DNA of 64,000 nt. It comes from Streptomyces smaragdinus. GTDB taxonomy: Bacteria; Actinomycetota; Actinomycetes; Streptomycetales; Streptomycetaceae. The translations under genes were made by a program, and so were the position numbers. Positions 45,215 to 52,364 of the stretch are shown one piece after another. Where the stretch lies: NCBI RefSeq assembly GCF_009604385.1, contig NZ_WEGJ01000026.1, forward strand, positions 1-64,000. Direction: 5' to 3'. The notes below the pieces were generated by a model. That model was given only the letters and a program-made list of their open reading frames with translations. It had not been told where the DNA came from and searched no databases. The first letter of the stretch is position 1, and each line of letters begins with the position of its first letter.

Positions 45215-48073
45215 TCACGGCGCCGCGGTGAGCGCGTCCGCCAGTCCCGTCGCGTCGGTGCCGACCTTCCGGTAGACGGCCGACAGCAGCAGCGACACCG
45301 TCCGCTCGTCGGTCCCCAGCTCCTGGGCGATCCGCGGCAGCGGTACGGCGCGCGCGGCCCGGTCGGCGGCGGCACGTTCGCGGCTGCTGAGCGTGTCGGT
45401 GTCCGTGGCGCGCAGCCGACGCGGACGCAGCCCCGCCGCGGCCAGCTCCCCCTGGGCCCGCTCGGCCAGTCCGTCCGCCCCGCAGCCCAGGGCGCCCTCC
45501 AGCCCCCGGTACAGCTGCTCGGCGGCCTCCCGGGGCCGGCCGGCGGCGCGCAGGGCGGAGCCGTACGCGACGAGGCCGACGGCGAGCTCGTAGCCGGCCG
45601 GGGAGCGCTCGAGATGGCCGACGGCCTCCTCCAGCAGCTTCACCCGCTCCTGCGGCGGCGCGACCTCGGCGCTGATGCGCAGCGCCTGTCCGACGGCGGA
45701 GGGGGCGCCGTAGCGGCGGGCCATGGCGAGCGCCTCGCGGGCGTGCCCGGCGGCCCGTTCCGGGGCGTCGTGCAGCTCGGCGCGGGCCAGGTGCAGCTGC
45801 CACGGGCACCAGGAGGGGTTGCGGATGCCGCGCGGGGACAGTCGGCGGCCCGCCGCGGCGAGCTGGGTGGCGGCCTCGCGGGGCCGGCCGACGGCGAGCA
45901 GCAGTTCGCCGTACACGGTCTGCGCGTCGGGGAAGACGACGGCGGTGCCGAACGGCTCGCAGAAGTCGTACGTGGCGGCCAGCCGCTCGGCCTCCCCGGC
46001 CCGGCCGCGGGCCAGGAGGATCTCGACCAGGACCGCCACGGAGTACCACTGGGCGGGGGTGCCGCGGCCGACGCGGTCGGAGAGCCGCAGTCCGTCGCGG
46101 GCGAAGTCCTCCGCCTCGTCCAGCCGGCCGCGGCGGTAGCGGAGGTAGCCCAGCAGGCTGTAGCCGAAGGACAGATGGGCGCCGCGCCAGCCGGCGCGCT
46201 CGAACGCCGCGATGCCCTCGGCGAACAGCTCCTCGGCGCGGCCGGGCCGGTCGGCGTACATGAAGGCGAGGGCGACCAGGACCGGGACCTCGAAGCCGCG
46301 CTCCTCGTCGGCCCAGTTGAGGCATCCCTTCAGCGCCCGTTCCGCGTGCCGGACGGCGACCTCGGCGGGCTCGGCGCGCAAGGTGGCGTCCCAGGCGCGC
46401 AGGCCGATGATGTAGCGCTCGGTCAGATCGCCGCCGCCGAGCCGGTCGGCGAGGCGCGCGAGGCGGCGGGAGCGGGCCGGGGAGTCCGGCTCGTCGGCGC
46501 GGAAGGCGTCCCACATGAACTGCTCGGCGCGCATCCGCAGCCGGGTGCGGGCGTCGGTGACCGACCGGGCGCCGGCGCCGATGACCGCGGAGGCCTCGGC
46601 GAGGCGGTCGGAGTGGGCGAGGGTCTGCGAGAGGCGGTAGATGATCGCGTGCCGCAGGGCCGGTTCGCCGCCGGGTTCGTCGAGGGCGGCACGCAGGTGG
46701 TTCACCGTGGTCGCCGGCTCGGTGAGCGTGGAGGAGCACCCCAGTTCGTACAGTACGGCGGCGCGGTCCTCGAGGGGCGGGGGTTCGCGCAGCGCGCGGG
46801 CCAGATAGCTGCGGGCGGCGTCCGGCGCCCCGGCGCGCAGCGTCTCGCGGGCGGCGGCGCGCAGCTGGTTGACGACCCAGGGGTCGGCCTCGGGATGGGT
46901 CTCCAGCAGATGGCGGGCGGCGGCGGCCGGTCCGGCGCCCCCGTCGACCAGGCACCAGGCGGCCTGCCCGTGCAGGGCGACGCGCACCGCGTCGGGGATG
47001 GCGCGGTAGACGGCGGTGGCGATCAGCGGGTGCACGAACTCCAGGGTGTCCGCGCCGGTCAGCACGCGGAACTCGCGCAGCCGGTCCGCGGCGTCGGCGG
47101 CCTCCTGCGGGCCCAGCCCCGCCACGTGCGCGGCCAGCGACGGCGGGATCTCGGTGCCGAGCACCGCGCAGGCCCACGCGAAGCGGACGGTGGAGGTGCC
47201 CAGGCGCTCGAGCCGGCGGACCAGCCCGCTGCCCTTGGCCGCGGCGGCCAGGTCGCGCAGCAGATGGGCGCTGGACTCGTCCGGCTTCAGGCCCCGGTCC
47301 AGGACGCGGGCGGTGAGCTCGACGGCCTCGAAGGGGTTGCCCGCGGTGACCGCCCAGCACTCGCGGCAGAACCCGTCGTCGGCCTCGGGCCCTATCCGGG
47401 CGCGCACCAGGTCGGCGACGGCGGGCGCGGTGAGCGGGGCAAGCCCGATGGGCCGGTGCCCGGCGCGGCCGGGAAGGCCCCGGAAGGACTCGGCGTACTC
47501 CGGGAGCTCCTCCGGCCGGTAGGCGGCGACGATCAGCAGCGGCAGCTCCTCGGCGCGCGGGGCGAAGGAGGTCAGCCAGCCCAGCGACTCGGCGTCGGCC
47601 CAGTGGGCGTCGTCCAGGACGAGGACCAGCGGCGCGCGGTGGGTGGCGAGATACGTCAGCACCCAGTCCAGGCCGTCGGCCAGGCCCTGCGGGTCCGGCG
47701 GGGCGCCGCCCGCGCCGGCTGCCAGGCCGAGCGCCGGGCCGACGATGCCGTACCAGCCACCGAGGGTCTCGCGCAGCTCCTCCTCGCCGAAGCGGGCGAG
47801 CTGGGGCTGCAGCAGCTGGCGGGCGACATGGAAGGCGACGCGCTGCTCCTGGTCGCCGCCGCGGGCGAACAGCACGGTGCAGCCGAGGGCGGCGGCGCGG
47901 GTACGGACCTCGGCGAGCAGCGTGGTCTTGCCGATGCCGGCGTGCCCGGCGACGGCGAGGACCCCACCGCGACGCGACTCGGTCCGGCCGGTGTACTCGC
48001 CGGCCAGCGCCCTTAAGGCGGCGTCGATCGCGCGCAGCTCCGATTCGCGTTCGAGTAGTTCGGTCTCACGCAT
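45215..48073 (-). CDS. large ATP-binding LuxR-type regulator (LAL family); TTA codon 20
   Basis: A protein of 952 residues. The AAA/STAND ATPase has Walker A GHAGIGKTT (43-51) and Walker B LVLVLDDAHWAD, followed by long TPR-like helical repeats. A C-terminal LuxR-like helix-turn-helix (about 895-945) reads LSSRERAAADRAARAVPLPRIAQELGTDERTVSLLLSAVYRKVG. LAL regulators activate catabolic or antibiotic genes on binding a ligand and ATP. The helix-turn-helix is atypical (SLLLSAVYRK instead of KNHLSRIYRK). Leucine 20 is TTA (48016-48014 on the minus strand), implying bldA control. ATG at 48073 begins the family-typical LLERESEL. Confidence 0.88.
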   Translation of the reverse strand: MRETELLERESELRAIDAALRALAGEYTGRTESRRGGVLAVAGHAGIGKTTLLAEVRTRAAALGCTVLFARGGDQEQRVAFHVARQLLQPQLARFGEEELRETLGGWYGIVGPALGLAAGAGGAPPDPQGLADGLDWVLTYLATHRAPLVLVLDDAHWADAESLGWLTSFAPRAEELPLLIVAAYRPEELPEYAESFRGLPGRAGHRPIGLAPLTAPAVADLVRARIGPEADDGFCRECWAVTAGNPFEAVELTARVLDRGLKPDESSAHLLRDLAAAAKGSGLVRRLERLGTSTVRFAWACAVLGTEIPPSLAAHVAGLGPQEAADAADRLREFRVLTGADTLEFVHPLIATAVYRAIPDAVRVALHGQAAWCLVDGGAGPAAAARHLLETHPEADPWVVNQLRAAARETLRAGAPDAARSYLARALREPPPLEDRAAVLYELGCSSTLTEPATTVNHLRAALDEPGGEPALRHAIIYRLSQTLAHSDRLAEASAVIGAGARSVTDARTRLRMRAEQFMWDAFRADEPDSPARSRRLARLADRLGGGDLTERYIIGLRAWDATLRAEPAEVAVRHAERALKGCLNWADEERGFEVPVLVALAFMYADRPGRAEELFAEGIAAFERAGWRGAHLSFGYSLLGYLRYRRGRLDEAEDFARDGLRLSDRVGRGTPAQWYSVAVLVEILLARGRAGEAERLAATYDFCEPFGTAVVFPDAQTVYGELLLAVGRPREAATQLAAAGRRLSPRGIRNPSWCPWQLHLARAELHDAPERAAGHAREALAMARRYGAPSAVGQALRISAEVAPPQERVKLLEEAVGHLERSPAGYELAVGLVAYGSALRAAGRPREAAEQLYRGLEGALGCGADGLAERAQGELAAAGLRPRRLRATDTDTLSSRERAAADRAARAVPLPRIAQELGTDERTVSLLLSAVYRKVGTDATGLADALTAAP

Positions 48074-48253
48074 ACGGCACCACCTGCTCGCGCCCCGGGC
48101 GTGCGAAGAGCGGGCGCACGCTCCTTCCGTCGACCACCGAGCGTACGCCCTGGGGGACCGGGGGGAACCCCGTAGGCGGGGATTGCCCACGGACTATTCC
48201 CCGCCTTGCGTACGTGGCCGGAAACCGATAATGGCCGTCCGCGGCGCGGGGGT

Positions 48254-48862
48254 TCAGACGGTCCCGCGGTGGCGTTCGTGGTGGCGGGCGACCCGGGCGC
48301 GGTTGCCGCAGGCGGGCTTGCACCACTCCTGACGCGGGTGCTCCTTGACGAAATAACGTACACAGCGCGGACCCTGGCAGGCGCGCAGCCGGGTGCGGTC
48401 GGGACCGGCGAGGAAGGCGATCGCGTCGCGGGCCAGGACGGCCGCCAGCCGCCGCCCGGGCGGGGCGCCGGCGCCGGGCACCTCCCGCACCGTCGGGGGG
48501 CCGTCTTCCGGCCACACCAGGCGCGGGGCGCCGGGGACGGCCGCGGCGGCGGCGTTGAGCCTGGCCAGGGCCTCGTCGGCGGGGATCAGGGCGCGGGCGT
48601 CGGCGCGGCTGGCGGGGGCGGGGCTCACGGCGCGGGCGAAGAGGGCGCGGACGGCGGCGCGCAGGTCCCGTACGAGCTCCAGCGTCGCGTCGCCGGCGGG
48701 GAAGGGGGGCACGCCGAGGGTCTCGTGGTGTTCGGCGATCCACTCGGTGAGCCCGCGGGCGGTGGCGAGGTCGTCCGCCACCCCGCCGTGTCCGTCGTGG
48801 CGGACGGTGAGGGCGAGCCGCAGCGCGGGCCTGCCGTCCGTCGTCGCCTTCTCGCTCGTCAT
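48254..48862 (-). CDS. CGNR zinc-finger protein (ABATE domain), putative transcription factor
   Basis: A protein of 202 residues. The ABATE-type helical domain (LRLALTVRHDGHGGVADDLATARGLTEWIAEH) is followed by a C-terminal CGNR zinc finger, seen as CQGPRCVRYFVKEHPRQEWC and the following KPACGNRARVARHHERH. This finger resembles a DNA-binding module found in stress-related regulators. The ATG at 48862 faces the LRR gene, and the 45-base space between them contains an inverted repeat that could be its own operator. The protein is cytoplasmic. Confidence 0.88.
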   Translation of the reverse strand: MTSEKATTDGRPALRLALTVRHDGHGGVADDLATARGLTEWIAEHHETLGVPPFPAGDATLELVRDLRAAVRALFARAVSPAPASRADARALIPADEALARLNAAAAAVPGAPRLVWPEDGPPTVREVPGAGAPPGRRLAAVLARDAIAFLAGPDRTRLRACQGPRCVRYFVKEHPRQEWCKPACGNRARVARHHERHRGTV

Positions 48863-48865
48863 GCC

Positions 48866-48896
48866 CCTAATGTTAGCCTCCTCATCATCCATTAGG
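48866..48896. promoter_or_regulatory. inverted repeat in the CGNR/LRR divergent promoter
   Basis: CCTAATG (48866-48872) and CATTAGG (48890-48896) are perfect inverted repeats with a 17-base spacer. The left arm also belongs to CTAATGTTAG. The symmetry covers the whole 45-base spacer, and the right arm abuts the ribosome-binding site AGGAGG of the LRR gene. It is the most AT-rich patch nearby. A shared operator for the CGNR protein is plausible. Confidence 0.45.
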
Positions 48897-48907
48897 AGGT
48901 GCGCGGG

Positions 48908-49606
48908 GTGACGCTGGACTACTGGAACGCGGGGCTGGGGCGCGTCCCGGACGAGGTGGGGCGCCGGCCGGACGCCGAGGTGCTGATCCTGGCGGGCAAC
49001 CGGCTCACGGAGCTGCCGGACCTCACCGGTCTGACCCGGCTGCGGACGCTGGACCTCGGGCACAACGAGCTCACGGCCGTCGGTCCGCTGCCGCCGGTCC
49101 GCGGCTTCCTGTATCTGCACGACAACCGGCTCACCGCGCTGCCGGAGTCCCTGGGCGAGCAGCGGGAACTCGGCTACCTCAACGTCGGGGAGAACCGGCT
49201 CACCGAACTCCCCGCCGCCCTCGGCCGGATGACCGCACTGGTCGAACTGCGGGCGCAGCACAACCGGCTGTCCGCGCTGCCGGAGTCCCTCGGGGAGCTC
49301 ACGGCGCTGCGGGAGCTGTGGCTGCGCGGCAACGCGCTCGGCGCGCTGCCGGACGGGGTGGGGCGGCTGCGTGCGCTGCGCGAGGTCGAACTGCGGGACA
49401 ACGCCCTGACCTCCGTACCCGGCCCGCTGGCCGGACTGCCCGCGCTGCGCCGGCTGGACCTGCGCGGCAACAGGCTGGGCGACCTGCCCGACTGGCTGTG
49501 CGGGCTGGGGTCGCTGGAGAAACTCGACCTGCGCTGGAACAAGATCGCCGACACCCACCCCGTCGCGGTGTCCCTGCGGGAACGCGGCTGCGTCGTCCTG
49601 GTCTGA
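48908..49606 (+). CDS. leucine-rich repeat protein
   Basis: A protein of 232 residues made of about eight LRR units of 21-23 residues with the bacterial consensus L..L.L..N.L..LP..LG (for example ALRRLDLRGNRLGDLPDWL and LEKLDLRWNKIADTHP). There is no signal peptide. LRR solenoids bind proteins; nothing shows the partner. GTG at 48908 is chosen since AGGAGG (48894-48899) ends eight bases before it; a GTG at 48899 overlaps the ribosome-binding site. It is divergent from the CGNR regulator and so possibly under its control. Confidence 0.88.
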   Translation: MTLDYWNAGLGRVPDEVGRRPDAEVLILAGNRLTELPDLTGLTRLRTLDLGHNELTAVGPLPPVRGFLYLHDNRLTALPESLGEQRELGYLNVGENRLTELPAALGRMTALVELRAQHNRLSALPESLGELTALRELWLRGNALGALPDGVGRLRALREVELRDNALTSVPGPLAGLPALRRLDLRGNRLGDLPDWLCGLGSLEKLDLRWNKIADTHPVAVSLRERGCVVLV

Positions 49607-49610
49607 CGCG

Positions 49611-49850
49611 CTAGGTCAGATCGAACTCGCCGTCGCGGGCGCCCAGGACGAACGCCCGCCACTCGGCCGGGGTGAAGATCAGCGCCGGCCCCTGCGGGTT
49701 GCGTCCGTCCCGCATCGCGATGTAGCCCTCGACGAAGGCGATCTGGACGTCGCCGACCCCCTGGCTGCTCGACTGCCAGTCGGCGTCCGTAAGGTCGAGC
49801 GTGGGCTTCTCCCGCCCAGCGGGCGGTTGTTGTGTGGTGCTCTCGGCCAC
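49611..49850 (-). CDS. DUF397 protein
   Basis: A protein of 79 residues with the DUF397 pattern WQSSSQGVGDVQIAFVEGYIAMRDGRNPQGPALIFTPAEWRAFVLGARDGEFDL. In Streptomyces DUF397 proteins (BldB/WhiJ-associated type) usually sit beside an XRE-type DNA-binding partner. No such regulator is within 10 kb here. GTG at 49850 follows GGGAGGAGCACGCAC. It is convergent with the LRR gene, five bases apart. The role is probably developmental regulation, by family knowledge only. Confidence 0.9.
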   Translation of the reverse strand: MAESTTQQPPAGREKPTLDLTDADWQSSSQGVGDVQIAFVEGYIAMRDGRNPQGPALIFTPAEWRAFVLGARDGEFDLT

Positions 49851-49948
49851 GTGCGTGCTCCTCCCGGTCCGTGTCCGGGAGTCAGCCTATCCATCACCCG
49901 GCGTGCGCGACAGGCCGCTTGACGCGGCCGGCCGGGACGGACCGCTGA

Positions 49949-50824
49949 TCAGCTTGTCGGACTCCGACTGTCATTCGAGGGTGACGCGGGCGCCTCCGGG
50001 TGGACGCGGCCGGCCAGGTCGACGCGTACGGCGAAGTGGTCCGACGGCCACACCCCGTCCACCGGCCGGTCCGCGGCCCGCCGGACGGCGCGGACGCGGC
50101 CCTCGCCGTCCGGTCCCGGCATGCCGACCAGCACATGGTCGACGGCGGCGTCGTACAGCCCGTGCCGCGCCACATGCGGGTTGGCGTTGTCCCACGTCGC
50201 CCAGGGCGCTCCCGGCGGCAGGAAGCGCCAGGTGTCGGCCAGCACCTGCCCCCGTACGACGGGCGCCGTCTTCGTCCCGGACAGCAGCCGCATCTCGTCG
50301 GAGTCCCGGTCGGCGTTGAAGTCGCCCACGACGACCGGCGGGAAGGCGCCCTCGCCCCGGTGCGCGGCGACGAACCGGGCCAGCGTCCGCACCTGCGCGC
50401 AGCGTGTGGCGGAGGCGTGCTCGGGCGAGTACAGATGGACGGCGAAGAACGGGATGTCCCCCGCGGGCGCAGCGATCCGGGCGTACAGCGCGGTCTGCCC
50501 GTCCGGCGGGTCCTCCCCCGGCGGCAGCGGCTCGGCGGCCGTCCGCGTGATCGGCCAGCGGCTCAGCACCGCGTTCCCGACGTCCACCGACGGGTCGCCG
50601 ATCCGGCGCTGCCAGCGGTCCGGGACCGGGGACGGGGACCACGCCCAGTGCATGCCGAGCTCAGCGGCGAGCCAGCCGGCGAAGTTGTCGCCGCCCTGCT
50701 GCCACACCTCCTGCAGACCGACCACGTCCGGCCGCTCCTCGCGCAGCACGGCGAGGATCGCCTTGGCCCGCTCCTCCCACGGCCCGAAGCGCCACCAGAC
50801 GTTCCAGGTCATCACACGGATCAT
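49949..50824 (-). CDS. endonuclease/exonuclease/phosphatase family hydrolase
   Basis: A protein of 291 residues of the EEP superfamily. Motifs in order are RVMTWNVWW, PDVVGLQEVW (metal-binding Glu), FFAVHLYSPEHAS (His), VVGDFNADRDSDE (Asp and Asn) and the terminal SDHFAVRVD (Asp-His pair). All catalytic residues are present. Such enzymes hydrolyse phosphodiesters in nucleic acids or phospholipids; the substrate here is unknown. There is no signal peptide, so it is cytoplasmic. The ATG at 50824 is the first in-frame start; a second ATG lies 12 bases on. Confidence 0.85.
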   Translation of the reverse strand: MIRVMTWNVWWRFGPWEERAKAILAVLREERPDVVGLQEVWQQGGDNFAGWLAAELGMHWAWSPSPVPDRWQRRIGDPSVDVGNAVLSRWPITRTAAEPLPPGEDPPDGQTALYARIAAPAGDIPFFAVHLYSPEHASATRCAQVRTLARFVAAHRGEGAFPPVVVGDFNADRDSDEMRLLSGTKTAPVVRGQVLADTWRFLPPGAPWATWDNANPHVARHGLYDAAVDHVLVGMPGPDGEGRVRAVRRAADRPVDGVWPSDHFAVRVDLAGRVHPEAPASPSNDSRSPTS

Positions 50825-50947
50825 GACTGACGCCCCTACTCCACCGCCGTCACCGCCAGTATGCGTCCTCCCGGCGGACCGCCACTTGCCGCCCCGCGCC
50901 TGCGGGAGCAGCATCGGCGGGAGACACCGGACGAACGGAGGCAGACC

Positions 50948-51334
50948 ATGACCGCTCCGAGTACCGGGCTGGAGCGCTTCGCGAAGCAGAAGGCGGTGCT
51001 CCTGACCACGTTCCGCCGCGACGGCCGGCAGGTCGGCACTCCGGTGAACATCGCGGTGGACGGCGACAGGGCGTACTTCCGCACGTACGCGGCCTCGGGC
51101 AAGGCCAAGCGGATGCGGCACACCGCGCACGTGCGGCTCGCGCCGTGCACGATGAGCGGCAAGCCGACGGGACCGGAGATCGAGGGCGAGACGCGGCGGC
51201 TGGCGGGCGCGGAGGCGAAGGCCGCGGGGCGCCGGCTGAACCGCAAGTACCCGTTCCAGCAGGGGCTGTTCCTGCGGCTGAGCTACGGGGTGATGCGCCG
51301 CGAGCCGGTCACCTACGAGTTCACGCCCGGCTGA
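50948..51334 (+). CDS. PPOX-class flavin/F420-binding protein (Rv2061-like)
   Basis: A protein of 128 residues with a split-barrel fold. LERFAKQKAVLLTTFRRDGRQVGTPVNIAVDGDRAYFRTYAASGKAKRMRHTAHVRLAPCTMSGKPTG is typical of the PPOX-class F420-dependent oxidoreductase family. It probably binds F420 or FMN and reduces an unknown substrate. The ATG at 50948 has AACGGAGG upstream. The 3' end overlaps the convergent alpha/beta hydrolase gene by 22 bases. Confidence 0.88.
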   Translation: MTAPSTGLERFAKQKAVLLTTFRRDGRQVGTPVNIAVDGDRAYFRTYAASGKAKRMRHTAHVRLAPCTMSGKPTGPEIEGETRRLAGAEAKAAGRRLNRKYPFQQGLFLRLSYGVMRREPVTYEFTPG

Positions 51335-52188
51335 GCCGGGGATCCGTCCTCCGCCAGGAACGCCTCGGCCTGCGCGGCCACGGCCGGGCCGTCGTCGACC
51401 CACGGGTAGTGCACGGTGCCGGGCCGGACGGCGAGCCGGGCGCCGGGCAGCAGACCGGCCGCCTCGCGGGCGGTCGCGGGGGTGGGGTTGGTGTCGTACG
51501 CGCCGGCCAGGATCAGCACCGGGGCGGTCAGCCGCGCGGCCTGTGCGCGCAGCGCCGGGACGTCGAAGGCGCCGGGTCCGTAGTAGATCTCCGCGGCCTC
51601 GTCGTTGGTCTGCCCGGGACCGGCGGCGGCGTGGCGGCGGGCGGCGGCGTCCCAGCGGCCGTAGAAGAACGGCTCGACGGCGTCCCAGAGTTCGCCGGTG
51701 TCGCCGCCCCGGCCGATCTCCTCCAGGGCGGCGTGCGCGGCCGGATACCAGGGCTCGCCGGTGCGCTGCCGTGCGAGGGCCCGCCAGCGGTCGGCGGCCG
51801 GGCCGAGGCCCAGGGCGCGCAGTACCGGGGTGAGGAAGACCATCCGGCGCACCCGCCGCGGGTGGCGCAGGGCGTACAGCAGGGCCAGGTTGGTGCCGGC
51901 GGAGTGTGCGAGCAGGTCGACGCGCTCCAGGCCCAGGTGGACGCGCAGCGCCTCGAGGTCGGGGACCTGACGGTCGCAGCGATAGGTCGACTTGTCGTCG
52001 GGTACGGCCGAGTCCCCCGTGCCGCGCAGGTCGAGCAGGACGAGGCGGCGGCTCGCGGTGAGGCCGCCGAGGTCGCCCAGATAGGCGGACGCCCGCATCG
52101 CGCCGCCGGGTACGCAGATCAGCGGCTCGCCGGTCCCGCGGACGTGGTACGTGAGTTCGGTGCCGTCGGGGGCGGTGAAGGTCGGCAT
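51313..52188 (-). CDS. alpha/beta hydrolase
   Basis: A protein of 291 residues with an alpha/beta hydrolase fold. The oxyanion region is GEPLICVPGGAMRAS, the nucleophile elbow LLAHSAGTNLAL (Ser), the acid LILAGAYDTNPTP (Asp) and the His TVHYPWVDD. It is of the proline iminopeptidase/epoxide hydrolase-like group; the substrate cannot be read. It is cytoplasmic. It lies divergent from the Tat-secreted serine hydrolase. Confidence 0.87.
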   Translation of the reverse strand: MPTFTAPDGTELTYHVRGTGEPLICVPGGAMRASAYLGDLGGLTASRRLVLLDLRGTGDSAVPDDKSTYRCDRQVPDLEALRVHLGLERVDLLAHSAGTNLALLYALRHPRRVRRMVFLTPVLRALGLGPAADRWRALARQRTGEPWYPAAHAALEEIGRGGDTGELWDAVEPFFYGRWDAAARRHAAAGPGQTNDEAAEIYYGPGAFDVPALRAQAARLTAPVLILAGAYDTNPTPATAREAAGLLPGARLAVRPGTVHYPWVDDGPAVAAQAEAFLAEDGSPAQPGVNS

Positions 52189-52285
52189 GCGCGTGATCCT
52201 TCCAGCGGGCGTCCGGGGCCGGCAACGGGGTTCCGGGCGGCGCTTCCTGAGGTTCCGTCAGCTCGATCGGATACGTGCGCACTTC

Positions 52286-52348
52286 TTGACAGCAAGCCCC
52301 CGCCGGAAGAAAGTTTCACCGGAATGCCAGCCGCCGAAAGTAAATTTC
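52286..52348 (+). promoter_or_regulatory. promoter with two GAAA...TTTC dyads before the Tat serine hydrolase
   Basis: TTGACA (52286-52291) and GAAAGT (52309-52314) have a 17-base spacer. The -10 region overlaps a perfect dyad GAAA-G-TTTC (52309-52317). A second, GAAA-GTAAA-TTTC (52336-52348), lies just before the start codon. GAAA-N-TTTC is reported for operators of sugar and hemicellulose genes in actinomycetes, so a LacI-type repressor is possible. This region is distinctly AT-rich for the window. Confidence 0.5.
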
Positions 52349-52364
52349 AGACATGGGGTGGATC

